In this document: positions 1 through 8,438 of the stretch, one piece after another
Position numbering within the stretch: position 1 is the first letter of the stretch
Layout of the letters: every line of letters starts with the position of its first letter
Assembly (NCBI RefSeq): GCF_900105595.1
Contig: NZ_LT629784.1
Location: forward strand, 4,321,001-4,385,000
DNA: 64,000 nt
Direction: 5' to 3'
Source: Stappia sp. ES.058
GTDB taxonomy: Bacteria; Pseudomonadota; Alphaproteobacteria; Rhizobiales; Stappiaceae
The notes under the pieces: model-generated
What the model saw: only the letters and a program-made list of their open reading frames with translations
Databases searched by the model: none
What the model was told of the DNA's origin: nothing
Position numbers and translations under genes: made by a program

Positions 1-169
1 GGTCGACCGCAACCCCCATCGCCTGGGCGAGGGGAACCAGAAGCTGGTCCTTCTTCTTGATCAGGTGAAGCGCTGCGCGGCGCGCAGAGCGCGGCCCCAG
101 CCCGGGCAGTTTGCTCAAGAGCTGGATCAGCTTTTCCACTTCCGGTCCCGCGACCGCCTTGTTGCTCAT
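1..169 (-). CDS. recR: Recombination protein RecR (5' part only; runs off the window)
   Basis: Only the first 56 codons lie in the window; the gene continues beyond position 1. The N-terminus begins [15 protein letters not shown] and continues with a helix-hairpin-helix type segment ([20 protein letters not shown]), which is the start of RecR. RecR works with RecF and RecO to load RecA at gapped DNA. The start at 169 is 7 bases after the ybaB stop, so the gene is the last member of a dnaX-ybaB-recR operon. The zinc-finger and Toprim parts are outside the window. Confidence 0.93.
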   Translation of the reverse strand, partial: MSNKAVAGPEVEKLIQLLSKLPGLGPRSARRAALHLIKKKDQLLVPLAQAMGVAVD

Positions 170-176
170 CGCGGGA

Positions 177-497
177 TCAGAACGGCATCTTGAATCCGGG
201 GGGCAGGCCAAGACCGCCCATCAACTCCTGGGTCTTTTCCTGGAGCATGGCTTCCGATTTCGTCTTGGCGTCCTGATGGGCGGCAAGGATCAGGTCTTCC
301 AGGATCTCCACCTCTTCTTCCTTGACGAGCGAGGGGTCGATCTTCAGCGCGGTCATTTCGCCCTTGCCGGTCATGGTGACGCTGACCATGCCGCCGCCGG
401 CGCTGCCCTCGACGCTCACGGCGGCGATTTCCTCCTGCAGCGAGCCCATCTGCTCCTGCATCTGCTTCGCCTGCTTCATCATCTTCATAAAGTCCAT
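177..497 (-). CDS. ybaB: YbaB/EbfC family nucleoid-associated protein
   Basis: A 106-residue protein of normal length for the family. It starts [17 protein letters not shown], an amphipathic helix typical of YbaB/EbfC, followed by a small beta-sheet core and a Gly/Pro-rich tail ending [10 protein letters not shown]. Members form dimers that bind DNA without strong sequence preference and are thought to organise the nucleoid; a link to recombination is suggested by the constant position between dnaX and recR. It lies 54 bp after dnaX and 7 bp before recR on the same strand, consistent with one transcript. Confidence 0.93.
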   Translation of the reverse strand: MDFMKMMKQAKQMQEQMGSLQEEIAAVSVEGSAGGGMVSVTMTGKGEMTALKIDPSLVKEEEVEILEDLILAAHQDAKTKSEAMLQEKTQELMGGLGLPPGFKMPF

Positions 498-551
498 GAC
501 GGATCTCCTCGCGCGCGGTCCGTGCCGCCGGCGGGGCCAAGTGCCCGCGTC

Positions 552-2477
552 TCACATGTCGGTGTCGGTTTCGTCGTCGTCCGGCGCCATGTCAAGGGGC
601 GGTTCCGCGTCCTCCGCCTCCTGAATGCGCACATTCACCACCTTCGCACCCGGAAAGACTGACAGGAGGGCCGCCACCGTCGGCTCGGACCTGGCGTCGG
701 ACAGGAGCTGATGCTTGTTCGCCTCGCGCTCCTCGAAGAGCGTTGGCCGGCCTTGCGTGCGCGACACCGTGACGATCCAGCGCATCCCGGTCCATTCGCT
801 CAAGGTGCGGCCAAGCCGCCCGGCGAGATCGGGGTCGGCCTCGGGTGTCGGCTGGAACTCGATACGCCCCGGCTCGAACTGAACCAGCCGCATCTGCCGT
901 TCGATCTCGACCTTCAACCGGATGTCGCGTTTTTCCGCAGCAAGGGCGGCGCAGTCGGCGAGCGAGGCAAGCGCGACGGCGGGCTCGGGATCGGGCACCG
1001 CGCGCGGCACGGCACGCGAGGCGGGGGCGGATCCGCCGGCACCGCCGGCAAGCGCCTGAAGCCGTCTTGCGCCCGGCACCGGTGCACCGTCCTGGCCTGG
1101 TGCCGACTGCGGGGCTTTCCTCTCGACGGTGGGCGCTGCGGCAGGCGGGGGCGCTGCGGCAGACGCGGGCACTGAGGCGGGCGGAGGCGCTGAGGCTTGC
1201 ACCTCGGCGGAGGCGCCGCCGCCGGACGACGCCCCCGGGGTCTCGGGAAGTGCCGCGGCAAGATCCGATGCCTTGCCGTCGCGCAGCAGGCGCAACGCTT
1301 CTTCCGGATCCGGCAGGTCGGCGGCATAGGCCAGGCGCACCAGAACCATGTCGGCGGCGAGGTTGGGTTTCGGCGCGGCCTGCACCTCCGCGATGCCCTT
1401 CAGGAGGATCTGCCAACTGCGCGACAACAGGCGAAGCGAAAGCTTGTCCGCCAGCTCCCGGCCGCGCAGGCGCTCGGTCTCGGTGACTGAGGCTTCCTCG
1501 CCGGCTTTCGGAACGATCTTGAGCCGTGTTACGAGATGGGTGAATTCGGCGAGGTCAGAGAGCACGACGACCGGATCCGCGCCGACGGCATATTGCGCCT
1601 TGAACTCCGCCATCGCGGCGGCCGCGTCGCCTTGCATCAGATGCGTGAAGAGGTCGATGACGCGGGCGCGGTCGGCAAGACCGAGCATCGAGCGCACCGT
1701 CTCGGCGCTGATCTCGGTTTCGCCGTGGGTGCCGGCGCCATGGGCCATGGCCTGATCGAGCAGCGAGAGCGAATCGCGCGCCGACCCTTCGCCGGCCCGC
1801 GCGATCAGCGCCAGCGCCTCGCCGGAGACGGCCATCTCTTCCGATTGCGCGATCCGGCTGAGCAGGCCGACGAGATCGTCGGCGTCGATCCGCCGCAGGT
1901 CGAAGCGCTGACAGCGCGACAGCACGGTGACCGGCACCTTGCGGATCTCGGTGGTGGCGAAGATGAATTTCACATGCTCCGGCGGCTCTTCCAGCGTCTT
2001 CAGCAGGCCGTTGAAGGCGGACTTGGAGAGCATGTGCACTTCGTCGATGATGTAGATCTTGTAGCGCGCGGATGCGGGCCGGTAGCGTGCCGCTTCCGTG
2101 ATCTCGCGAATGTCGTCGATGCCCGTGTGCGAGGCGGCGTCCATCTCGATCACGTCGACATGGCGCCCGTTCATGATCGCCTCGCAATGCACGCCGGGCT
2201 TGTCGAGCTGCACCGTCGGCCGGTCGACCTCTCCGGGGATCTCGTAGTTGAGGCCGCGGGCGAGGATACGCGCGGTCGTGGTCTTGCCGACACCGCGCAC
2301 GCCGGTCAGCATCCAGGCCTGTGCGATGCGTCCGGTCTCGAAGGCGTTGCGCAGGGTCTGGACCATCGGCTCCTGGCCGACGAGATCCTCAAAGGTCGCG
2401 GGCCGGTACTTGCGCGCAAGCACGCGGTATTCAGCGTCCGTGGTGTCGCTGAGGGGTGTTGGGGCGAGGTCATCCAT
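552..2477 (-). CDS. dnaX: DNA polymerase III subunits gamma/tau
   Basis: Clamp-loader ATPase of the replicative polymerase, 641 residues from the start MDDLAPTP. Walker A GVRGVGKT is at about 59-66, Walker B with IIDEVHML near 143-150, and the sensor-like LSRCQRFDLRR follows. A long Ala/Pro-rich linker leads to a C-terminal tau-like domain. The reading frame stays open upstream to 2762, but that extension runs through the 4.5S RNA gene, so the start at 2477 is preferred; 'VLARKYRPATFEDLVGQ' near residue 20 is the usual N-terminus. The cysteines of the clamp-loader zinc module are almost all missing: only Cys98 remains. The gene is first in dnaX-ybaB-recR. Confidence 0.96.
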   Translation of the reverse strand: MDDLAPTPLSDTTDAEYRVLARKYRPATFEDLVGQEPMVQTLRNAFETGRIAQAWMLTGVRGVGKTTTARILARGLNYEIPGEVDRPTVQLDKPGVHCEAIMNGRHVDVIEMDAASHTGIDDIREITEAARYRPASARYKIYIIDEVHMLSKSAFNGLLKTLEEPPEHVKFIFATTEIRKVPVTVLSRCQRFDLRRIDADDLVGLLSRIAQSEEMAVSGEALALIARAGEGSARDSLSLLDQAMAHGAGTHGETEISAETVRSMLGLADRARVIDLFTHLMQGDAAAAMAEFKAQYAVGADPVVVLSDLAEFTHLVTRLKIVPKAGEEASVTETERLRGRELADKLSLRLLSRSWQILLKGIAEVQAAPKPNLAADMVLVRLAYAADLPDPEEALRLLRDGKASDLAAALPETPGASSGGGASAEVQASAPPPASVPASAAAPPPAAAPTVERKAPQSAPGQDGAPVPGARRLQALAGGAGGSAPASRAVPRAVPDPEPAVALASLADCAALAAEKRDIRLKVEIERQMRLVQFEPGRIEFQPTPEADPDLAGRLGRTLSEWTGMRWIVTVSRTQGRPTLFEEREANKHQLLSDARSEPTVAALLSVFPGAKVVNVRIQEAEDAEPPLDMAPDDDETDTDM

Positions 2478-2670
2478 GCCGCCCAGCTTAAACCTGCGGG
2501 GCGTGCATGTTGAGGGCTTTTCCGTCCCTGTCCGCGTTTTCTTGTGCGTGTGCGAAGGCGGGGCAGGAAAGCGCCCGCCGAACCTGGCACGTCGGCGCGA
2601 CCCGGGACACTCGCCAGAACGAGGACTGCTGCCCGAACAACGAAGCCAACTGCCTGAATGAAGAGAAAGG

Positions 2671-2770
2671 GTGGGAGGCTGGCACGGTGACCCGTGCCCG
2701 ACTCGTTGGGGCTGCTTCCTTCCGGACCTGACCCGGTTGGCGAGTGGCTCGTCCACCACCAACCTCCCGT
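2671..2770 (-). ncRNA. ffs: Signal recognition particle RNA (4.5S, small bacterial type)
   Basis: The minus strand carries the conserved SRP hairpin core GGTCAGGTCCGGAAGGAAGC (about 2712-2735). The outer ends pair: 5' GGGAGGTTGG pairs with 3' CCAGCCTCCC, giving a roughly 100-nt hairpin. It binds Ffh and directs signal-sequence proteins to the membrane. It lies directly upstream of dnaX on the same strand, a common arrangement in alphaproteobacteria. The exact ends are estimated from the base pairing. Confidence 0.93.
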
Positions 2771-2823
2771 GCCCTATATGTCGATTCCGGCCAGCCGTTG
2801 CAAGGAAAAATCCCCGGCCGATG

Positions 2824-4470
2824 TCATGTCCGCGACGTTCCTTTCGTCTCTTCGACGGCCCGCTGTCTCAAGTCTTTGCGGATGATCTTGCCCGTCGTCG
2901 TCATCGGCAGCGTGTCGACGAAGACAACCTCACGCGGGTATTCGTGGGCTGCGAGCCGCACCTTCACGAAATCCTGCAGCGCGCGCGCCAGTTCCGCCGT
3001 CGGCTCGAAGCCATCCGCCAGCACGACATAGGCCTTGACGATCTCCGTGCGCTGCGGATCGGGCTTGCCGACGACGCCGGCCATGCTGACGGCGGGGTGG
3101 CCGATCAGGCAATCCTCGATTTCGCCCGGGCCGATCCGGTAGCCGGACGACGTGATGACGTCGTCGTCGCGTCCGACGAACCGGATCCAGCCGTGGGCAT
3201 CGCGCATGCCCATGTCGCCGGTCAGTAGAAAGTCGCCGGCAAACTTTCCTTCCGTCGCACGGCTGTTGTTCCAATAGCGCAGGAACATCACCGGATCGCC
3301 GCGTCTCACGCCGATGTTGCCCTCCGTTCCGTCGGTAACGGGCGTGCCGGCGGCATCGACGATGCGCACGTCGTGGCCGGGCACCGCGCGCCCCATGATA
3401 CCGGGTCGCGGCGGCATGATCGCCGCGCAGGACGAGACGATCATGTTGCACTCGGTCTGGCCGTAGAACTCGTTGATCGTCACGCCGAAGACGCGCCGCC
3501 CCCAGTCGAGCAACTCCGCGCCCAGCGTTTCGCCGCCGCTGGCGATCGTGCGCATGTTCAGATCATATGCCGGATCGGGGTCGCCGTGGGCGCGCATCAT
3601 CTTCAGCGCCGTCGGCGGCAGGAAGGCGTTTTGGATTTTTTCCTGCGCTATCAGCCGGAAGGCGGCGTCCGCCGTGAATTTTTCGAAGCGGCAGGCGACG
3701 ACGCAGACCCCGTGGTGAAGCGCGGGCATCAGCACATCGAGCAACCCGCCGATCCAGGCCCAGTCGGCGGGCGTCCAGATCCGGTCGCCGACCTGCGGAA
3801 ACAGGTCGTGGCTCATCTCGACACCCGGAAGATGGCCCAGAAGAACGCGATGGCCATGCAGCGCGCCCTTCGGCTGTCCCGTGGTTCCGGAGGTGTAGAT
3901 CAGGATCGCCGGATCGTTGGCGCTGGTATCGACGGGGGTAAAGCTGTCGGCTTGCCCGGTGAGTGCGGCATGGAGATCCGTCGTTCCGGCATGCGCGCCG
4001 TCGACGGTGTAGACCCGCTCCAGGTCCGGCAACTCGGCACGGATCTTGGCGAGCTTGGCGGCCCCGGTCGCATTGGTAACGACGGCTTTCGCGCCGGAAT
4101 CGCCGAGCCGGAAGGCGAGCGCCTCTTCGCCAAACAGCATGAACAGCGGAATGGAGATCGCGCCGAGCTTGTGGGCCGCGATATGGGCAGCAGCCGTTTC
4201 CTTCGCCTGCGGCAGCAGAATGGCGACCCGGTCGCCGCGGGTCACGCCGTCGGTTGCGAAGCGATTGGCGATCTTGTTGGAAAGCGCCATCAGCGCACCG
4301 AAGGTCACCTCCTCGCGCGCGCCGGCTTCCGAAATGCAGATCAGCGCCGGGCGGTCCGGCTCGCGCATTGCCCATTTGTCACAGATGTCGACGCCGATGT
4401 TGTAGTGCGCCGGCACCTGCCAGCGGAAGTTGGCGATGAGCTCTTCGTATGTCTGTGCGTCGCTCAGCAT
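2824..4470 (-). CDS. AMP-dependent acyl-CoA/acetyl-CoA synthetase family protein
   Basis: A 548-residue adenylate-forming enzyme. The phosphate-binding motif YTSGTTGQPKG is at about 192-202. Later come the adenine-binding segment NEFYGQTECN, the hinge region LLTGDMG...GRDDDVI, and the C-terminal catalytic lysine motif TTGKIIRKDLR. It should activate an acid with ATP to an acyl-adenylate and then to acyl-CoA. Sequence style resembles the medium-chain/acetyl-CoA synthetase-like group rather than long-chain FadD; the substrate cannot be told. It is divergent from the HIT gene across about 180 bp and convergent with nothing; its end lies about 50 bp from the promoter side of ffs. Confidence 0.9.
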   Translation of the reverse strand: MLSDAQTYEELIANFRWQVPAHYNIGVDICDKWAMREPDRPALICISEAGAREEVTFGALMALSNKIANRFATDGVTRGDRVAILLPQAKETAAAHIAAHKLGAISIPLFMLFGEEALAFRLGDSGAKAVVTNATGAAKLAKIRAELPDLERVYTVDGAHAGTTDLHAALTGQADSFTPVDTSANDPAILIYTSGTTGQPKGALHGHRVLLGHLPGVEMSHDLFPQVGDRIWTPADWAWIGGLLDVLMPALHHGVCVVACRFEKFTADAAFRLIAQEKIQNAFLPPTALKMMRAHGDPDPAYDLNMRTIASGGETLGAELLDWGRRVFGVTINEFYGQTECNMIVSSCAAIMPPRPGIMGRAVPGHDVRIVDAAGTPVTDGTEGNIGVRRGDPVMFLRYWNNSRATEGKFAGDFLLTGDMGMRDAHGWIRFVGRDDDVITSSGYRIGPGEIEDCLIGHPAVSMAGVVGKPDPQRTEIVKAYVVLADGFEPTAELARALQDFVKVRLAAHEYPREVVFVDTLPMTTTGKIIRKDLRQRAVEETKGTSRT

Positions 4471-4649
4471 GGCTGCGGTTCCTCCCCGATGGCCAGCGGG
4501 TGTGTTGCGGGCCTTTTAAGGATTGGGATGCAACGGCAGCGCGAAGGCGTCAACGACGAACCTCCTACGCCGCACTCGGGGGTGGTGCGCGCACACGGCG
4601 ATTGTATAGTGCCGGCACCATTCACATGCCGTCCGGCAGGGGAGCACGC

Positions 4650-5069
4650 ATGTCCGACTTCACGCTCGACGATCGCCTTTCCGGCGACAGCCTGGCCGTT
4701 CTCGATCTCGACCTGTGCACCGTTCGGCTTATGAACGATGCGCGGTTTCCGTGGCTCTTGCTCATCCCGATGCGGGCCGGCGTGACCGAACTGGTCGACC
4801 TTGGCGTCGACGACAGGCTGCGGTTGATCGAGGAGGTCGCGGGCGCGGGCAAGGCGCTGAAGGCGGCCAGCCATTGCGACAAGCTGAACGTTGGGGCGCT
4901 CGGCAACATGGTCCCCCAACTGCATATTCATATCGTTGCCCGGTTCGTTGGCGATGCCGCCTGGCCGGGACCTGTCTGGGGCAGCGGTGCGGCCGAGCCC
5001 TATGCCCCCGATAGCGGCCGCGATCTGGCGGAGCGGCTTGGACAGGCGGTTGCCTGGCAACTCCAGTGA
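4650..5069 (+). CDS. HIT family protein
   Basis: A 139-residue small histidine-triad protein. The triad segment is PQLHIHIV (residues 89-96), so the first His of the canonical HxHxH is a Gln while the nucleophile-position His92 and His94 are kept. HIT proteins are nucleotide hydrolases or transferases; the substrate is unknown. The start at 4650 is chosen because GGGGAG lies 8 bases upstream; a start 24 bases earlier is possible. It is followed 40 bp later by nudC and then a phosphatase-like gene, forming a small nucleotide-related operon. Confidence 0.85.
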   Translation: MSDFTLDDRLSGDSLAVLDLDLCTVRLMNDARFPWLLLIPMRAGVTELVDLGVDDRLRLIEEVAGAGKALKAASHCDKLNVGALGNMVPQLHIHIVARFVGDAAWPGPVWGSGAAEPYAPDSGRDLAERLGQAVAWQLQ

Positions 5070-5109
5070 TTCGCATTTGCCGCGTACCGGAACAAAGGAC
5101 ATCAATCGC

Positions 5110-6051
5110 ATGAAGGACCTGCCGCAGATCGGCTTCGACTTCGCGTTCAAGGGAAATCCGCTCGAGCGTCAGTCCGAACACCGTGGCGATGCCGCCTGGT
5201 TCGAGGCGCATCGCAGGGCAGCGCGCGCGCGTTTTCTGCTCGTCAGCGAGGGGCGCCCGGTGCTCGATGTGGCGGACGGGCGGCTCGATTTGCTGCATGA
5301 ACGTGCGCTGGGCGAAGAGCTTGCCATGCGCAGCGACGAGACGATCCTCCTCGGCTTCCGCGAACCCGACGCGACGCCTGTCTTCGCCGTTCCGGTGGCG
5401 CGGTCTGTGGAAGAGATCGAGGCCGCGGATGCCGACCTGAAAGCAATCGATACCCGCTCGCTCGCCGTGCAGGGCGTCCTGCCGCCGGGCTATCTGGGCC
5501 TCCTGGCACAGGCAAGCGCATTGTTGCACTGGCATGCGACCCATCGCTTCTGTTCACGCTGCGGCGCGGCCAGCACCATGACGCAGGGAGGGTATCGCCG
5601 CGATTGCCCGTCCTGCGGCGGATTGCATTTTCCGCGCACCGACCCGGTTGCGATTATGCTGGTGACCAGTGGCGAGCGCTGCCTGATGGGACGTCCGCCG
5701 CGCCTGCCGGAGGGGGTGTTCTCGACGCTTGCCGGCTTCATCGAGCCGGGCGAGACCATCGAGGAAGCGGTGCGGCGCGAGGTGATGGAAGAAGCCGGCG
5801 TTCATGTCGGCGCCGTCAGCTATTGCGCAAGCCAGCCCTGGCCGTTTCCCGCCTCCTTGATGATAGGCTGCGAGGGCCTTGCGGAAAGTGTCGAGATCCG
5901 CATGGACGAGACCGAGCTGGAGGCCTGTCGCTGGTTCTCGCGCGACGAAACGCTCGCCATGCTGGAGGATAGGCACCCCGGCGGCCTGAAGATCCCCCCG
6001 TCGCTTTCGATCGCGCACTGGCTGATTCGCTCCTGGGTCGAACGGGCATGA
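5110..6051 (+). CDS. nudC: NAD(+) diphosphatase (NADH pyrophosphatase)
   Basis: A 313-residue Nudix hydrolase that cleaves NADH to NMNH and AMP and, in E. coli, removes NAD caps from RNA. A zinc ribbon is formed by Cys148, Cys151, Cys166 and Cys169. The Nudix box GFIEPGETIEEAVRREVMEE spans about 209-228, and the diagnostic NADH-pyrophosphatase motif SQPWPFP follows at 241-247. The start MKDLPQIGFDF at 5110 is 40 bp after the HIT gene. The stop overlaps the next start as ATGA, implying translational coupling. Confidence 0.94.
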   Translation: MKDLPQIGFDFAFKGNPLERQSEHRGDAAWFEAHRRAARARFLLVSEGRPVLDVADGRLDLLHERALGEELAMRSDETILLGFREPDATPVFAVPVARSVEEIEAADADLKAIDTRSLAVQGVLPPGYLGLLAQASALLHWHATHRFCSRCGAASTMTQGGYRRDCPSCGGLHFPRTDPVAIMLVTSGERCLMGRPPRLPEGVFSTLAGFIEPGETIEEAVRREVMEEAGVHVGAVSYCASQPWPFPASLMIGCEGLAESVEIRMDETELEACRWFSRDETLAMLEDRHPGGLKIPPSLSIAHWLIRSWVERA

Positions 6052-6671
6052 CCGTGCCCGCCGCTGGCATCGTCTGCGACTGTATCTATCTCACCCACCC
6101 GCAGGTGGAGATCGATCCGCGTGTCCCGGTGCCCGATTGGGGATTGTCAAAGCAGGGTTTGTGGCGTGCACGGGCAGGTCTGGCACAGGCTTTCGTGTCG
6201 CAGGTGACGCATGTCTTCTCCAGCGCGGAACGCAAGGCGTGCGAAACCGCGGAGCTCTTTGCCGTCGCGTGCGGACTTGCCGTGACCGTCGATCCGATGA
6301 TGCATGAGAACGACCGCTCCGCGACCGGCTTTCTGCCACCGCAGGAGTTCGAGCAGATCGCCGAGCGTTTCTTTGCAAATCCCGACGTCAGCGTGTGCGG
6401 TTGGGAAACGGCCCGGGCCGCTCAACGGCGGATCGTATCCCGGACACGTGCGGCACTGTCCGGCGTCCCGCCGGGTTCGACCGTGCTCTTCGTCGGGCAT
6501 GGCGGCGTCGGCACCTTGCTGAAATGCCATCTTGCCGGGCTGGACATCGACCGCCGTCACGACCAGCCGCCAGGTGGCGGGTTCTGCTACCGCTTTGCGC
6601 GCGGTGCGCTGGAGACGGGCGAGGCGACCGGGATGGAATGGAGCCCGATTGACGACGACGGTGCCAATTGA
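6048..6671 (+). CDS. Histidine phosphatase superfamily protein, altered active site
   Basis: A 207-residue protein with the fold signatures of the phosphoglycerate mutase/phosphatase superfamily: VFSSAERKACETAEL, MHENDR with the acidic residue, and VLFVGHGGVG with the second catalytic His at about 151. The first motif, normally Arg-His-Gly, reads LTHPQV, so the Arg and Gly are replaced although His17 is kept. Phosphohistidine chemistry may therefore be weak or changed. The ATGA overlap with nudC suggests joint expression and a role in nucleotide or NAD metabolism, which is an inference. Confidence 0.75.
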   Translation: MTVPAAGIVCDCIYLTHPQVEIDPRVPVPDWGLSKQGLWRARAGLAQAFVSQVTHVFSSAERKACETAELFAVACGLAVTVDPMMHENDRSATGFLPPQEFEQIAERFFANPDVSVCGWETARAAQRRIVSRTRAALSGVPPGSTVLFVGHGGVGTLLKCHLAGLDIDRRHDQPPGGGFCYRFARGALETGEATGMEWSPIDDDGAN

Positions 6672-6780
6672 CCGGCGTCGGGCGATGGATGAACGGGTGC
6701 TTGTTTCCGGTCGCGCGGCCCCCTACCTGAGGTTCGTCTTTCAATTCGAACACTCGCAACCGACACGGATACGACCGCAC

Positions 6781-7461
6781 ATGATTTCCTCTGCGCTGCG
6801 CGCGCTCACCCAGATCTTCGAACAGCCGCTGCGCGCCATTTTCTGGAAGACGCTTGGCTACACGCTGCTCCTGCTCCTTCTGGTCTGGGTGGCATTGAAC
6901 GGCGCCGTCGCCACACTGGTGACCCTGCCTTATCCCTGGCTCGAAACGGTGCTCTCCCTGCTGACCGGGATCGGCGCGATATTCGTTCTCGGGTATCTCG
7001 TTGCCCCTGTCACGGCGATCATCGCGGGCATCCTTCAGGACGATATTGCCGAAGTCGTCGAACGCAGGAGCTATCCGCAGGATCCGCCGGGTCGCGCCAT
7101 GCCGCTATCCGAGGCCATTCCTCAGGCGGTCAAGTTTACCGGCGTTGTCATCCTCGGCAACATCTTCGCCCTGTTCCTGCTGCTGGTGCCCGGCGTCAAC
7201 CTCATCGCCTTCTTTGTCGTCAACGGCTATCTGCTTGGCCGGGAGTTTTTTGAATTCGCGGCGATGCGGCATCTCCCGAGCGCGGAAGCGCGCGCGTTTC
7301 GCCGCGCCCATTCCGGAACGGTCTTTCTCTCCGGTCTTGCGATCGCCGGCTTCCTGGCGATCCCTTTCCTCAATCTTCTGACGCCGATTTTCGCGACCGT
7401 AATGATGATGCATCTCTACAAGCACCTTACCTTAAGGTCATCGCGTCTGCGCCGCATTTGA
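6781..7461 (+). CDS. EI24/CysZ-like integral membrane protein
   Basis: A 226-residue membrane protein with about five hydrophobic segments (for example LGYTLLLLLLVWVALNGAV, LLTGIGAIFVLGYLVAPV and VVILGNIFALFLLLVPGVN). The pattern and the motif NGYLLGREFFEFAAMRHL are those of the EI24 domain group, which includes the sulfate channel CysZ. Transport of sulfate has not been shown for the alphaproteobacterial members, so the substrate is open. The start at 6781 was chosen because it begins the conserved region. It lies 109 bp after the phosphatase-like gene. Confidence 0.8.
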   Translation: MISSALRALTQIFEQPLRAIFWKTLGYTLLLLLLVWVALNGAVATLVTLPYPWLETVLSLLTGIGAIFVLGYLVAPVTAIIAGILQDDIAEVVERRSYPQDPPGRAMPLSEAIPQAVKFTGVVILGNIFALFLLLVPGVNLIAFFVVNGYLLGREFFEFAAMRHLPSAEARAFRRAHSGTVFLSGLAIAGFLAIPFLNLLTPIFATVMMMHLYKHLTLRSSRLRRI

Positions 7462-7595
7462 CATCGTTTCCCTCCCTGCGCGCTTCCCTCGCCTCGCCGT
7501 TGCCAATCCGTATCCGCCTTGGCCGATAGGATGTTTTGACGTGCCGCCGCGATGGGGTTAGAAGGCTTTGATACAAGCCCCTGTTATAGCTAACG

Positions 7596-7604
7596 TTTAC
7601 GTAA
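7596..7604 (+). promoter_or_regulatory. TTTACGTAA near-palindrome upstream of sdhC
   Basis: The leader 35-60 bp before sdhC contains TAACGTTTACGTAAGCGTAA, with the core TTTACGTAA. The same core recurs in the leader of mdh (19301-19310). Shared dyads before two TCA operons suggest a common regulator; MerR-type regulators of acyl-CoA and TCA genes use similar A/T-CGT-rich dyads, but the regulator here is not identified. Confidence 0.4.
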
Positions 7605-7638
7605 GCGTAAGGCGCTCGGGGAGACGGGAGAACAACCC

Positions 7639-8037
7639 ATGTCGGATGTCGGGATGAAAAACAGCAGGCCACTGTCGCCGCATATCCAGATCTACAAGCC
7701 CATCATGACGATGATCATGTCGATCTTGCACCGCATCACGGGCGCTGCATTGTATTTCGGCACGATCCTGGTCGCCTGGTGGCTGGTGTCCGCCGCGGCG
7801 GGACCGAGCTATTTCGAGTTCGTGAACGGTATTTTTGGATCCTTCCTCGGCCGGCTGGTGCTGTTCGGATTCACCTGGGCCCTGATCCATCACATGCTGG
7901 GCGGCCTTCGCCATTTCGTCTGGGACATGGGTCACGGTTTTGGAACCGAGGCACGTGAATGGCTTGCCCGCGCAACGATCATCGGCTCCGTCGCGGTCAC
8001 GATCCTGCTCTGGGTCATCGGCTACGCGGTTCGCTGA
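7639..8037 (+). CDS. sdhC: Succinate dehydrogenase cytochrome b556 subunit
   Basis: A 132-residue membrane anchor of complex II. It has the N-terminal motif [12 protein letters not shown] and the family signature [11 protein letters not shown], with three hydrophobic helices (around 28-55, 66-90 and 108-131). His in the second helix region ([13 protein letters not shown]) is the likely haem b ligand. It helps bind ubiquinone and anchor SdhAB at the inner membrane. It is the first gene of the sdh operon and lies 13 bp before sdhD. Confidence 0.96.
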   Translation: MSDVGMKNSRPLSPHIQIYKPIMTMIMSILHRITGAALYFGTILVAWWLVSAAAGPSYFEFVNGIFGSFLGRLVLFGFTWALIHHMLGGLRHFVWDMGHGFGTEAREWLARATIIGSVAVTILLWVIGYAVR

Positions 8038-8050
8038 GGGAGATGAGACG

Positions 8051-8434
8051 ATGAATGACATGCGCACGCCTCTCGGCAGGGTTCGCGGGCTTGGCTCCGC
8101 CAAGGACGGAACCTCGCATTTCTGGCGCCAGCGGGTCACCGCCGTGGCCAATGTGGTGCTGATTTCCTTTTTCGTGGTGTTGGTGGTCGCGCTTCAGGGC
8201 GGCGATTATGCGAGCGTTTCGGCGGCTCTGGCCAATCCGCTCATCGCGATCGTCCTGCTCCTCGTTATCCTGTCCGCCGTCTATCACATGAAGCTCGGCA
8301 TGCAGGTGATCATCGAGGACTATATCCACGGCGAAGGCCTGAAATTCCTCGCCCTGATGGGCAATATCTTCTTTTCGACGTTCATCGGCCTCGCGTCCGT
8401 GTTCGCCGTTCTCAAGATCAGCTTCGGAGGCTGA
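8051..8434 (+). CDS. sdhD: Succinate dehydrogenase hydrophobic membrane anchor subunit
   Basis: A 127-residue protein with three hydrophobic helices. It begins [20 protein letters not shown], typical of alphaproteobacterial SdhD, and contains [17 protein letters not shown] with the conserved His and Asp-Tyr of the haem and quinone region. It pairs with SdhC as the membrane part of complex II. It starts 13 bp after sdhC and ends 4 bp before sdhA. Confidence 0.94.
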   Translation: MNDMRTPLGRVRGLGSAKDGTSHFWRQRVTAVANVVLISFFVVLVVALQGGDYASVSAALANPLIAIVLLLVILSAVYHMKLGMQVIIEDYIHGEGLKFLALMGNIFFSTFIGLASVFAVLKISFGG

Positions 8435-8438
8435 ATAC

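Noticed and set aside
2478..2762. 95-residue N-terminal extension of dnaX
   Set aside because: It runs through the 4.5S RNA gene and has no resemblance to DnaX; the usual N-terminus begins at 2477.
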